DNA of 64,000 nucleotides, taken from the NCBI GenBank assembly GCA_025094145.1, contig JALLLS010000017.1, positions 310,001 through 374,000 of the forward strand, written 5' to 3'. Within the stretch, counting starts at the first letter, position 1; every line of letters starts with the position of its first letter. This stretch comes from Spinellus fusiger. Taxonomy: Eukaryota; Mucoromycota; Mucoromycetes; Mucorales; Phycomycetaceae. The position numbers and the translations under genes were made by a program. The notes below the pieces were generated by a model. It had not been told where the DNA came from and did no database searches. It saw only the letters and a program-made list of their open reading frames with translations. Shown here in pieces: positions 45,390 through 58,291 of the stretch.

Positions 45390-48300
45390 ATGAATAGACT
45401 GAAGATTGGTCTATTGAATGCTTGTGGAATCAGGCCCAAACTGGTGAACATTCTGAATGTGTGTGTGCAGAATGATATTGATATACTTTTAGTGACAGAG
45501 ACTTTCCTGACCAAAGACATGCAACTGTTGAGGTGCCCCTGGATACAAATACACAACTATGCTACAGCCCATGGTGATGCTGGACAAGATTTTGATGGAG
45601 TTTTGTTCTTTATTCGTCCTGAATTTCCTTACCATGTACATTCCTTACCAATTACTAATCCTTTTGTGGTCTCCTGTAGGATTGGCCCATATACACTCCA
45701 TGGTCTGTACCTACCTCCGAGGCTGTTGTCTAGTGAGGCTGCGGAAAGGTTGAATTCACTACCCATAGACAACTTCATACTTGTCCTTGGTGACCTGAAT
45801 ACACGTTTAGGCCGCCTGACTGGAGATCATGGCATAAATGACAGACATGTGGGATTTGAAGACTGGATCTGCCGTCAGGATCTAACCTTGTGGAACTCAG
45901 AGTTGGCATTTGGCTTGCCTACATATGAGCAAATTCTAGCAGATGGTCGTCAGTTTGCTAGCATTATTGACCTGTTCCTGTCAAGAAGCTACAACTTCTC
46001 TGAAGTGTGCTTGCAAATTAGGGACGATCTGACGTTAGGTTCAGACTACTACTTGTGTGAGCTGTCCTTTCAGCCAGTGCTCATGCCACTGCTCATGGCA
46101 GAAACAGCTGTCCGTTGCCTCTGGAGACTGCAACGTTTAAACAAACAAACAGTCTCTGACCAGTACAAGTGATGTTTTGCAGAGAACACAGGTGAACTGC
46201 AAAGAGAGATCCAAAAAATATTGGAAGACAAAACCCCATTGTGCTCTGTTAAGATGGAGGACTTTGCTGAGAAACTCAATGAGTCAATCTACAAGGCCCT
46301 GGATGATAGCGTAGGGCGTGCACAATCCCATCCAAAAGCTTGGAAAGGCTACTGGAATGCTGATCTACAACAGTTAGCTGACCGTCATCAAGAACTTTAT
46401 CGTTTTAAACAATGGGTAGGCAATGATATTGAACGCATTGAAGCCCACCACTTGTATGAGGAAGTGTGTTTAGCTTTGAAAAAGGCTATAAGGCAAGCAC
46501 AATGACAAACCTGGCATGTATTTTGTGATAAAGTCCGTAAGGGCTTAACAGAGATGACAAGTGCTGTGAAAGGAATGAGGCTGTGGAGACGTTTGCCAAT
46601 TTCCCTGTCATCTCCAGAGGGCCCTTGGCATGCTGCCAATTGCATGATTGACCACCTAGAGAGTGTGTTTGTTGGATCTATGGAAAGACAGGAGCATCAG
46701 GAGTTTATTCTCCAAGACAATCCAGTCCCATGGGATGTAGACTTTATTCACTCTGCTATTCGAAAGATGCCAAATCGAAAAGCACCAGGTATTGATCATA
46801 TTAGAGCAGAAATGCTCAAACCCCTAGTTCGAGTGCTAGTGCCTCTGTTACATCAGATCTTCACATTGTGTTGGAGATGGTCGTGGACGCCTGTAGCCTG
46901 GAGAACAGCACAGGTGGTACCTATTTACAAAAACAAAGGAGAGCAGGATGACCCTAGTAACTATTGGCCTATTAGCTTGACATTGGTGTTTCGTAAGTTC
47001 TTAGAAAGATGTATAGCTGGGGAGCTCCTTTCGACCATGCCTGCATTGGACATGGCTCAAGGTGGATTTCGCACTCGTTGTGGAACTCTAGACCAGGCCC
47101 TCTGTCTCCACGAACTTATGGGGTTGTACGCTGCCCAAGGATCAGGAGAGCAAGATCCAAAACCTCCAGTCGTTGTCTTCTTAGATATTAAAGCTGCATA
47201 TGATAGTGTGGAACGCTCTGTCATATGGGAGTTGCTGATGCCCTTTGTGTCTCAGCCATTGCTCTTGCTACTACAGAATTTGTTTGATGACATTGTGGTG
47301 AATGTGATTCTGAAAAATGTAGCATCCCGGGACATTTTACCTAAACAAGGAGTCTTACAGGGTAGTATTCTTTCTCCATTCCTTTATTCTATTTTCATTG
47401 ATACTCTTCCACGTTTCTTGAGGTTTGCTTTGGTATCCCCAATACTGGTTGGTATGCACCCACCTACCATGGGACGGTCCATTAATCTCTGTGCTCGAAA
47501 TCCTTTCTCTTTTGCTTCCCCACAGGCAACTGTTCACGCATTGCTTGACGAGTTACAGAATTCCCTTCACAATCCTTTTCCTACTTCTACAGTTTCGGAT
47601 GACTCTTCTGAGTTGTCAGATTCCTCTTACAGTCCGTCTCATGTCACTGTTACTTGGGCTCCTGTGAATTGTTTGTTGTATGCTGATGATGTGGCTCTTA
47701 TGGGCTGCCCAGAAGATATACATCGAATGCTGGCACTTGCCGAAATTCACTCGACCCTCCTTGGTTACAAATGGAGTCCCTCCAAATGTGAAGTACTCAA
47801 TGCCCCGGCCAATGTGCCGTTTTACCTCTATGGCAACAAGCTTCCAACCTGTGATACTTTCAAGTACCTTGGTATCCCCTTTTCACGTCAATGTATTAAC
47901 CAAGACGCACTTTTCTCACACTCACAAGTCAAGGCAATTGAAGTAATGCAAAAGCTGAGAGGAATGGGTGTAAACATGTATGGCTTTGGGATTACAGCAG
48001 CCCTAAGAGCATATACTGTTTTTGTTTGGCCTATTCTTGAGTATGGGTTGGCTATTTGTAATGTCAATAGACTAGGCATCTGCCCACTACAAATCTGTCA
48101 GTCTGCTTGTCTGAGACTTTGTCTTGCTAGATCTGCTACTGCTAGGTTTGGAACGATCCAGGTTGCCCAATTAGCTGCCCTCCCTAACATATACTCTCGT
48201 TTTCTTTATCTGCAAGCCAAATTTGTTGAGCGCGCAGCTACCCTTCCTGAAGACACCCTCCTCTGGTGCCTTGTCCCGCAGCTTGAAGCACCCCAGAGTA

Positions 48301-48770
48301 AAGCCAGATGGATTAAGCTACGTGGCAATGTACTCTGGCAAAATGCTCAAAGAATAGGACGGGCTCACAACCCTCCTAAATATCCATTAAAAGTAGCTTA
48401 TCTTGAACATCTTCAAAGTGAAATTACTAGTCTAGTACGTGGCAAGAATCTGCTGGTGATGGTAGCCCGTGGACTATGTAGACCTGTTTGGGATTCAATT
48501 CTTCTACTACCGTGCACGTGCAAAGAAAGACATCGTCTACTAAAATGGAGGATTGCTTGGTTACCACCAACACCTTCAGTTCCTTGCCAATGTGGCCACC
48601 CATCTGCCAATCGGGACCACTTTCTCACTTGCACATTCGTTGACCATGAACGCTCCACGCTCTTGTTCTTCTTAGTTCCTGCACCACCACACAACGTTCA
48701 TCCAATTGACTATTGTCTAAATCTTCTGCCACGCACGGTTAAGTCTTTTGTTAAATGGCGAGATCTTTAG
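45390..48770 (+). pseudogene. LINE family B ORF2 (endonuclease / reverse transcriptase) with two TGA codons
   Basis: One frame throughout, interrupted only by TGA at 46170-46172 and 46503-46505. The endonuclease domain reads KIGLLNACGI, DILLVTETFL, VLGDLNTRLGR. The reverse transcriptase domain has VVFLDIKAAYDSVERSV, GVLQGSILSPFLYSIFID and CLLYADDVALM. A C-terminal zinc segment reads CQCGHPSANRDHFLTC. Read through, it is 1,126 residues, the usual size for LINE ORF2. Start chosen at the first ATG, 68 bp after the ORF1 stop. Confidence 0.9.
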
Positions 48771-49411
48771 CCCAGTTTGTTAATACTGCTGCAAGCCATT
48801 GATCGAGCCACGTCTACTCGAGACTTTAAGGTAGAGCCATCAGCTGGTAGCTTGCTCATTGAGGCTGCTGATGGGTGTGTTGAGCAGGAACGCCAACGCT
48901 GCCATAGAGTGCAAAGACTCCTGCAGCAACAGACGCTGTATCCTCACTTCTCCTCCGATCTCTCCTCTACCACCCATTCTTAACACGTTTAGCAAAGCCA
49001 GAAGCTGCTAGTGTAGTTGCTATATTTGTGTCCTCAGGATTGTCCGAGTTGCTCTAAGTACCCCTCGTTGGATTTCGAATCGCCATAGGATGACGGTTAT
49101 CTTTTTGGTGTCCTGGTTTCCTTGCTGACTTTATGGCCTTTTGGATGTCTATTCATAATTATCATTTACAATCATTTCTCATGTTTCATCATGTTTCATC
49201 ATTTTTCATCATTTTTCCCTCATTGAGGTTTTATATTCTCTTTTCTTTCCGTCTCTTCTCTCTTTGCATTCTTTTTTTTCACTTATGTATTTGAAGTGTT
49301 TCAATGTTTATTCTTTTTTTCAAACGATCTCATAGGGTGGCTAAAATGCCCAATGCGCGAATAGCAACCAATACCCAAAAATAAAAATACTTTGAACTGT
49401 ATAAAAGAAAC

Positions 49412-50621
49412 TACTCCATTAATTGGTTTGTGATAGACAGATCTATGTCATAACATGTTTTCTTATGATGAGCCATAGATTATTAGCACTACTTTTCTTA
49501 CTCATTATAATTACGATTTAAAATAATATTTATAAAATATTAATCTTAAGAGTGTGAGTTAAAATATAAAAATAATAGACAGTGCAGGTAGACTGAACTA
49601 AGAGCTATAGTGAATATTTTCAAAAACATAACAGTTTCAAAGCACGTTAAAGAGGAGAATAAATATTATATAATGGGGTCTCGAAAAAAAAAAGAAGAAT
49701 ATGAATACATTAGCCCATGATATCAAAAGGTCTTTTCACGTAACATTATTTTCTTCCTATCCCATGTAAGGCAAATTTTAATTTTAATGCAATTATTTAA
49801 ATACTTTATTATTATCGAAAATCAGAAAAATGTTAAAATATTATTCAAAAAATGTAGGACATCGGGTTAACTGCTAGACGAAATAAAACCCGCACGTGTT
49901 TATGTAAATACAGCTCAAAGTATTTTATTTTTATTTGTGTTGTATATACTGTTAGTTTATTGGATCTGACAGATAATTTTTTTTATTAAAATTAAAGATA
50001 GGCATATAAATACATAAAATATGATAGTAAAAGAATACAAAGGGAAAAGAAACAGAGATATGAGCACATAAAACTTTGGTATGAAAGAATACTCTACTAT
50101 TTTGGGGAAAATTATCAAGACAAAATCAAATTTACCCTTGGATGATACTTCATTAGAATAAATGTCTGTTAATTTATTTGTATTTGTTCATGATATAATT
50201 CTTTACTGTTCACTATGTCTTTATGGTATTGTAAAACAGCTGAATGAATCTTCAAATTATGCTTAATATGGATGCAATCGCAGCCTTAAATATTAACACA
50301 CTACTTCAAGGCCAGCCCAATTGCCCAAAAGATTATACCTTTGTGCTGACACGTGAGTTGTAGACGATGAAAAAGTAATAACACATACGCATCCATTATG
50401 TACATTTTAATAATAAAAATACAACAACAAAATAGATATATAGTGTCATGTTTGATAATACTATACATGCTATATTTCCCTTGTTCAATAATTACTATTG
50501 AAAGTATTCTTTTCAAATAAAAAATATAACACAAATAAATCGATGTGGACTAAATACTACAGATTTCATTCTATAATTTTATGCTATTGTATAATATACA
50601 AATATATTGTATATAAAAGCC
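49412..50621. other. AT-rich intergenic DNA with a LINE B tail remnant
   Basis: About 49905-50090 (minus) resembles the family B 3' tail, with CAGCTCAAAGTATTTTATTT and the AAAACTTTGGTATGAAAG region matching 40445-40650. No gene is present. Confidence 0.55.
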
Positions 50622-53600
50622 CTTTCTAGCATTGCTAATCTAATTCAACTGTGCTGCTGAGTCTATGATCATTATTGAAAATGATAGTTCTGTTTCAGTG
50701 AGGCTGTTCACTACAGTTGAAATAAAAACAAGGCTTCTTTGTGATAAAAAAAAGACTAACTTATAATGACATGATCAGAATAATAAAGGCATTAAAAAAC
50801 CCCAGTGGGGAAAAAGCTTTATAAAAATGTAAAAATTGATAAATGAAAGATGAAAGATGAAAATAGTGAAAGAATAGCTATGCTAGCACAACAGAAAAAG
50901 AGCTCGGAGTATATTTCGTAAGAACATATCAGAAAGAGTTTGTGAGTAATGTCTTTCTAATTTGCATATCACTAATACCTTTCTTATATAGATAGAGCAT
51001 CTGGTATGTATACTAGAGTGTATCTAAAGGCTGTCGGCTATTCCAGGTTCGTTCGAGTGTTGCCGGATAAATAGTTATAAATAGTTATAAATAAGGAACA
51101 CTGAAAAAATATAGCGAGAATCAATGCTTTTATACTTTTTCTGGGATCACTTTACATGCTCTTATCGTGGTACAGACTTTCATGTGCAGCTAAAGAATGA
51201 AGTGCCAATTGGGGTGCTATTGGCATATGTCAGGATCTACCATTCAAATGGTTGATGATTTTTCATATTAACACTTACACTTTAAAAGATACCACATTAT
51301 CATTCTTATTGTTGACCATATATTGGCTATTATCTGAGACAATAAAAACATTTGGTCGTATACATGTTGAAATGATATGCATACCATAGATAGATAGTTA
51401 CTTGACTATAGCTAATGCCATAATTGTTTTTCTAATCATTGATTTATTTTAGAAAAATTAGAATGTTTTATTACCCATTTGGTTTAAATATTGCCTTTTA
51501 TTGTTAGCGATAATTACGTATTGTGTCTTTGCAAACATATCTTAACGTATTTTGATGCTCCGTCTTTGTCAATGCTCTGTGATTAACATAGGCGGATGTT
51601 CTTTGTCTCATTACACTTGAGGTAATATAAAGCTGTTGATATACAAAAAATATCTAATTGTCTTTATTTGAGGATTATGGTGGCCAGAATCATCCTACAG
51701 TCATTAGCCGTATGTAAGAAGTGCAATTTAATCTAATTATAGTTAGCATTAATTTGATCATTTTCAAGAAGCATATAGAAAAATTGGACTTCCAAAAATA
51801 AATACGCGTGTTCTTTTCTTTCTCTATATTGCATATAACTTTGAAATAAAACCATGAAAATCAAATAGTTTATAGAAATGGACAGATAATGATTAAATAC
51901 ACCAATACTTATATTAATATCTTGAATAAAAACCAATTATACTGTATATAAAATAAAACTTTAAAACCATAAGGGGTCTTTATATAGGGAATTATCCCTA
52001 ATTATGAATAAAAAATATAACTGGTACACTAGTTTTGCTTTACAGAACAATACATAGGTCATCCTGACACTTTAGTTGATTATTTAATACTGAAGAATAT
52101 TCCTGTTGACAATATGAGTTTTATTTCTTTTAGTTATCTTGACATGTCACTAATATATACTACATTATAACTCTTCCCACATATCTATACAGCATATGAA
52201 GTTTTAGCACTCAATAATTTAATATCTAACCTACAATGTATGGTTCTGTCCACAGTACGAAAAATCACCTTGACAAAAGAAGAAAAATCATATTCTCTCC
52301 CTAATTATTTCTCATCTCAGTTCTTGTTCTATAAGCAGAGTCTGATAAATATCTCAATCATTCCATTCCATAGTGTACTTCAAAGTAGCAAATCTGAGTA
52401 TCTATCTATCTAGTTTTTTTATGATATATTTTTACTCTTTTTTTTTTTTAGATATCTGGGGGTATAAACAAAATCTAATTCATTGAATTTCATACAAAAA
52501 AGGTAATAGATGTACAAAATATTTACAAGACTGGGCATCAAGAAGGCCACTCAAGTAATTGTAACATATCTTAGATAATGCTTAACACCAAAAAGCTGAT
52601 GAATACCAAAGAAATAGTTAACTATTTTTAAGTCACACATAAATATAGTGTTTTCTGATAATTTGGAAAAATATTAGTTCTAAACCATAATGCTTTACAA
52701 AAAAATCAGAAAAAATCAGAAAGGTACTATATCTACTATTTACTGATCTAATATTGACAACATTTTCCGGTCTGATAAATCATTATCAAACAGTTACTAG
52801 GTATGTAGAGATGTAATATACTCAAATATTTAGCTACTTTGTTCAAAGGATGTTTTATTGATTAATAGATATAATAAATGAAGCTACTTTATAATTATTG
52901 TCGTACTAGTACGTTATACAGACACAGCTTACTACATCTGATTTTATAGGTTGTTGAAGATACAATAGCAAAAGGTTATATTGGCGACATTAATATATAT
53001 TAATGGCCACTTGTCCAAAAATAATAATAGTAAGAGTCAAGCAAAGATTATTCTCTAGTTCTTTACTCTGAATGATTTAAATTATGTTATCTGATAAAAA
53101 TCGCGTGAAGTAGAATTAGGCATATATATTATTTATTATATCTATATTCCTAGCTGAGTTGAAAATACCATGAAAAGCAAATATTATATCGAAGAGATCA
53201 TCAACCATTTGAATGGTAGATCCTGACATATGCCAATAGCACCCCAATTGGCACTTCATTCTTTAGCTGCACATGAAAGTCTGTACCACGATAAGAGCAT
53301 GTAAAGTGATCCCAGAAAAAGTATAAAAGCATTGATTCTCGCTATATTTTTTCAGTGTTCCTTATTTATAACTATTTATAACTATTTATCCGGCAACACT
53401 CGAACGAACCTGGAATAGCCGACAGCCTTTAGATACACTCTAGTATACATACCAGATGCTCTATCTATATAAGAAAGGTATTAGTGATATGCAAATTAGA
53501 AAGACATTACTCACAAACTCTTTCTGATATGTTCTTACGAAATATACTCCGAGCTCTTTTTCTGTTGTGCTAGCATAGCTATTCTTTCACTATTTTCATC

Positions 53601-53834
53601 TTTCATCTTTCATTTATCAATTTTTACATTTTTATAAAGCTTTTTCCCCACTGGGGTTTTTTAATGCCTTTATTATTCTGATCATGTCATTATAAGTTAG
53701 TCTTTTTTTTATCACAAAGAAGCCTTGTTTTTATTTCAACTGTAGTGAACAGCCTCACTGAAACAGAACTATCATTTTCAATAATGATCATAGACTCAGC
53801 AGCACAGTTGAATTAGATTAGCAATGCTAGAAAG
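50622..53834. repeat. 638-bp inverted repeat enclosing 1.94 kb of non-coding DNA
   Basis: Left arm 50622-51259, right arm 53197-53834, both 638 bp with no net indel (paired positions sum to 104,456 at both ends). The compared segments are identical. The 1,937-bp core (51260-53196) has no recognisable gene or transposase fragment. The outer ends read CTTTCTAGCATTGC and complement. No TA or longer target duplication is evident. It may be a foldback or long-TIR element, or a chromosomal inverted duplication. Confidence 0.93.
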
Positions 53835-54628
53835 TGCCTCATAGCTTTGGTATTAATATCTGTATATGCACTATGAAAGTACATGTATTTTCTCTATTCT
53901 CTAAGCCGGAATGATCCATCAACTTGTCTAGTTTACTTTTATACAACTATGACTCTGTAAATTATCTAGTTAAATATTTCTATCTTTTAGTGAATAAAAA
54001 ATAGCATTTTTATAATGATAGATGTAGCATTATTGTAAAGAAGCCGGTATTTAGTATAGACACTTAGTATCAATCACAGTTTGGTATCTCCGACCCATAC
54101 TTTTATGTGACCATCCGTATATTACTTGGAAATTGACTCCCACTCCAGCACAATAACAGTCTTCAAATCTACCTTGTCTTTTAGCTAATGAATTCTTTCA
54201 ATTTTAAGCCTTTATTTATAAATTCGACACCAAGAATGTTCAATTAGGTTAAGAATCATACCTTGGTATACAATAAAGGTCAAGAATTGATATGTTATTT
54301 ATTAATGGCCTATAATCAATAATGAAACAGTCCTAGGAAATGGTTTTTATAGTCTATCTAAAGTGATGAGGGGGGGAAGGTGATTTTAGATTGGAAAGAG
54401 ATTATGATAAATGTGCTTTGTATAATAGATCAGTATACACTTTACAGACACAGAATCTATATAATGATTCAACATAGGATCTTGGACTCAACTGTTGTGT
54501 ATATTCACAAAATACATTTTTCAAAACAAATATAAATTATTGTGATATTTATGTACTTAACTAAAGTGATAAAAAATATATAACCGACGGTTTTAAATGC
54601 AGACTTCCTTTTTTAGTTTCATATATAA
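53835..54628 (-). mobile_element. Degenerate Tc1-like transposase remnant in AT-rich DNA
   Basis: On the minus strand at about 54080-54290, MILNLIEHSW and a tail ending VWVGDTK resemble the acidic motif and C-terminus of Tc1 transposases, with several stops. No terminal repeats were identified, so the limits given are those of the gene-free interval. Confidence 0.5.
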
Positions 54629-54938
54629 TGTTGGGCAAATAAGATTTTAAGCGCGTAGGTCTCTGTGAGGAGGGCTACTAACACAGGGGAAACACAAAGA
54701 AGACCGATTTGGGAGATGATATAAGATGCTCGGTGGAACAGAGACTTAGAACGGTCAGAAACGGAGAACCAACAACGAAGACCAACGAAAGAGACAGAGA
54801 GTATGTATCGACCAGATACAGGAACAAAGCAAGAGAAGAACCAAAGAACAGAACAAGAACGGATACTTTGAGAGAAGGTGAACTATCAGGCCTGTATGAT
54901 ATCGTTGATGGCCGCGCTGCTTGGAATGGCACACAACA
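54629..54938 (+). repeat. Possible solo LTR, G+C-richer island
   Basis: The 310-bp segment begins TGTTGGG and ends CACACAACA, the TG...CA pattern of LTRs, and is clearly richer in G+C than its neighbours. An 86-residue open frame (54709-54969) runs across it but has a composition (Arg, Glu, Thr) typical of a chance frame. No 5-bp target duplication was found. Confidence 0.3.
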
Positions 54939-55065
54939 AACTGATTATAAAAACTTCAATATTTATTAAAGGATCAATTTTTCTGTTGATATACTAAATA
55001 TCAAGCCCTATGGTGACTACTTCACCCCCTTAGCCCTTGTTATGTTTGTGTTTCATAATATGAAC

Positions 55066-56300
55066 AGTGGCTGTAGTGTGTCAGGGAAACTTGACTATCT
55101 TTACACATACTTTATCTTAATAGTGTTATAAATTCGTGAGTTACTTAGATAAAGACGTAAAAGTTTCAATAGATACATAGAATAGTTTAAAATATATAAC
55201 AGTGGTTTTATTAGTAAGTTGCCTAGTGTTTACTATGGCCACTTTTGGTATCAATGACAGCCTGGTATCTCCGCCCCATACCGGCAATGAGGGTGTCTAT
55301 CACTTCTTTAGATATTTTACCCCACTCCAGTATTAGGGCTGTCTTCAGCTTTTTCTTGGTCAGATAAACCCTCATTTAATTCCTAATGAATTTCTTGAGG
55401 TGAACCCACAGATGCTCAATTGGATTGAGATCGGTTCTTTGTGAGGGTTAGTAAAGAGTCATTACTATACCATTTATTACTATATAATTGAGTTACCCTG
55501 TTCTTATCGGGTCTAACATTGTTTTTCTGCAGGCAGTAACTGACTCCAGAGTTTAGAAGAGAAAGAGAAAGAGAGAGAGAGAGACGCTTGAGTTTGGAGC
55601 AGTAAGCTTTTCCCAAGTACCTTAATGTGATTGTTAGAGTTTATCTTACTCTCCACTACAACCCATCTTCCAACACCCTTCCCACTGAGACAGCCCTATA
55701 CCATCACTCTACCACATCTAAACTTCTTCTCGAAGACATTCTCGAAATTAAAGACTGTCATCTACCTGATGACTTTAATGCCCCTTTCATAGATCATCAG
55801 TTCTATTCTGGACTCATCGGACCAGACAACCTCCCTCCAATACTCATAGGCCCACTGGGGTCTTGCCTCTATATTCTTCTTTGTCAAAAGAGGTTTGACC
55901 ACTGAACTGCAAGATTGAAACCCCATTTCATCGAGATACTTCTTCAAGGTTGGTCCTGAGACCTTGATATCCATGTCATTTTCCCTGATGGCTTCCTTGG
56001 TTTGTTGAGGATTGCCTACAACAGTCTTCTTTAATTATCTGAGGGCCCCATTGTTAAGCTTTATTTGTTGGTCACTCTTTGGAGAAGGCACCACCGGGTC
56101 TGTCTTCTTAAAGTGCTTTACAATACGTCTTACAGTGGAAGCAAGGACGTTGAATATAAAAAATGTCTTGGCTAGGGTGTTGTTGTTGTTCAGCACCTTA
56201 TAGAGAATAGTTAAACAAGTCTCAGTATAGGAGATATAAATCATAGAAAATAAATTATTAGAGCATCGTTTTTATCATTATTAAGTGATGAAAAAAGGGT
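55066..56300 (-). mobile_element. Degenerate Tc1-like transposon
   Basis: Minus-strand fragments in order: helix-turn-helix region (56244-56035, LASTVRRIVKHFKKTDPVV); first Asp segment (about 55830, EVVWSDESRI); acidic motif (about 55420, [18 protein letters not shown]); tail (about 55270, MGRRYQAVIDTK). Frameshifts and stops separate them. The left edge may start at CAGTGGCTGTAGTG near 55065; the right edge is uncertain. Confidence 0.75.
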
Positions 56301-57603
56301 CAATGCTTTTCAATTTACGAGCTATTTTTATACCAAAAATGACATACACTTCCTTTCTCTTTTCATAAAACATCTTTTCTTATAATGTCTCAATCATCCA
56401 ACACCATAAACATCTTTTCCAAGACTCTCGAGATGTATGGGAAATATACTAGCCTTAATCCACTTTGATCCTAATTACTAACAACATATGTTGATGATTT
56501 GATTTATAATAGGATAATGAGGGTATTTAATAAAGCATTGCTTTGGTGAAATGATTAATAAACATTAACATAAAATCTGTTCATCGAATTTCATGTATGA
56601 AAGAAAAATTAGAGAAAAACAAAAACAGAAAGAGTAGAATTTGACGATCTTTGCACCCATTAGAAGCACAAACCTGAAAAGGTAGAAATAAATAAGTACC
56701 ATAATGGTGATAATTTACCATTCAACTATCCAACTCTTTTCTTTTCGTCTTTGATAAAAAACTTCAAAGAGTTGGTCTTATGTTAATGTTTCAGCACTGC
56801 TCATAGTAGTGTGAATAATGTTAAGCATATGGCAAATATCAGCATTGGACCTGTAGTTTTTCACTGTATTCATTTATAATAACAGAATCAATTTTAGCAA
56901 GGAAATGAATGGACCTATTGAATGAATTTTATTCTGGATAAGATCCAAAATGAATAGAATAAAAGACAAAGGCTTGTTTGATACAATTCATACTATCCCA
57001 TGCTATTTTGCCTATGATATGACCATGATCCATTAGCTCATGCTTATGTATTAGATTGAATGCAAATATAAATTATTGATCCTTGAATACAGCCTACAAT
57101 TACCCTGTAATTTAATATATGATATGGCTACAAATATTTATCTACAAATACCAGTGTGTGTGTGTGTGTATTGCTTATAAGATAGAACTCAGTGCGCTGT
57201 GTGAAGTATCTCACTATTTTTGGCTTCAGATTCCCACTGTGATAGGATATTCTTATTGAAAAGTTAGTCTTTCACAAAAATCAAACTTAGTGGATTTGAG
57301 ATAAATACGTCAGTATCAACAGATAGACTAACATTAATGCATAAAATTTCATGATAAGTATAGGTTCTTTTTTTTTTCTTTTTTTTTATTAAAAAAAACA
57401 ATAATAGTAATTACTAAACAATCCATAGTATAAACAAAAGGCACTAATCGTTCTTTAAATGATCTCAGAGTGATGACATTGGTAAACCCTCTCTCTCCCC
57501 CAAGTACTATGGAAGAGTATTTAAATATACTTAATTTTAATTAAAGTATTATTATTATTGTTTTTTTTTTTAAAAAATAAAAAAACTCTTATCTTATTCT
57601 ACT
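56301..57603. other. AT-rich intergenic DNA
   Basis: A (TG)n run occurs at about 57152-57168. T-rich and A-rich homopolymers occur near 57370 and 57560. No gene is seen until the small membrane protein. Confidence 0.55.
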
Positions 57604-58064
57604 ATGAATTTCCAACGTGCATCAGCCATCTTAAGATCTACACGTCAAAACGCCTATCGCCTACGACGTTCTGTTGACTCTCAAGGTAACCTTTCTTTTT
57701 CTTTCAGGTGCCACTGCTAACAAAAAAAATAGAGGCCAATCTTAAACAACGCTCAGGACCTGGGTTTACAGCCATTGCCACTACAGCAGTGGGAGTGGGA
57801 GGTGCTTATGTTGTGTACACAACATATTCTATAAAACAAGGTAGATGTTTATTATTATTGTTGTTGTTATTATTAGAATAAGAAGAAGAAAAGGTGTTGT
57901 TCTTTACTATGATGAGATGTCCAACGAAAGAAAAAGGAAACGTTTCAGACCTGTTTCCAAATCATTGATCTTTTATACATATAGCCAAGAATGATATAGA
58001 AGATTCCACTCTTAAGGAGTCAAAAAAGAATGTTTCCGGAGGAGGTGGATCTGAAATAGCTTAA
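57604..58064 (+). CDS. Small single-pass membrane protein, probably mitochondrial
   Basis: Three exons, 57604-57685, 57733-57840, 57985-58064, give an 89-residue protein in continuous frame. I do not recognise the family. The N-terminus (MNFQRASAILRSTRQNAYRL) is rich in Arg and Ser without acidic residues, like a mitochondrial targeting helix. One hydrophobic segment follows (FTAIATTAVGVGGAYVVY), then a charged tail ending GGGGSEIA. The first intron (47 nt) has a GCTAAC branch site and ends AAATAG; a shorter 22-nt alternative ending TTTCAG breaks the frame. The gene is tail-to-tail with PIG-M. Confidence 0.65.
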
Positions 58065-58291
58065 TCTATACACTCTATTGTTTATGTCTTTATGTTTATG
58101 TCGTTTCTATTTATGTCGTTTCTATTGAATATATACATTCAAATAAATAACATACACACACACACATATATATATACATCTCTTATCTCCCATTACCAAA
58201 TACATGTCATTACTACCTTTTTATGAGTTATTCTTTCTTTTCTTTTTTTAAACTGTTTTATTGCAATGAAATAGAGAAACCCAGTGGTCCA

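Larger units (their letters stand above)
44157..49399 (+). mobile_element. LINE family B, full-length-looking copy
   Basis: A 5,243-bp plus-strand element between 12-bp direct repeats (44145-44156, 49400-49411). It has ORF1 (about 44230-45321), ORF2 (45390-48770) and a 3' tail of about 330 bp after a further non-coding stretch. It differs from family A in having no zinc knuckle in ORF1 and in its reverse transcriptase motifs. Only three nonsense codons, all TGA, interrupt the two frames. Confidence 0.9.

Noticed and set aside
43821..49399. The flanking 330-bp direct repeats of LINE B as true LTRs
   Set aside because: The right copy is the LINE's own 3' tail and the left is a truncated tail with its own 12-bp flanking repeat. 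The ORFs are of LINE type.
51040..51075. GGTTCGTTCGAG as a tRNA T-arm
   Set aside because: No matching acceptor, D or anticodon stems could be folded around it, and the sequence lies in the inverted repeat arm.
51733..51936. 67-residue frame inside the core of the 638-bp inverted repeat
   Set aside because: AT-rich, no recognisable motif and no conservation evidence. Treated as non-coding.
54709..54969. 86-residue open frame as a gene
   Set aside because: Composition and lack of splice or promoter context suggest a chance frame in a G+C-richer, possibly LTR, segment.
57686..57707. A 22-nt intron (GTAACC to TTTCAG) in the small membrane protein gene
   Set aside because: It shifts the frame into a stop. 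The 47-nt version ending AAATAG has a good GCTAAC branch site and keeps the frame.
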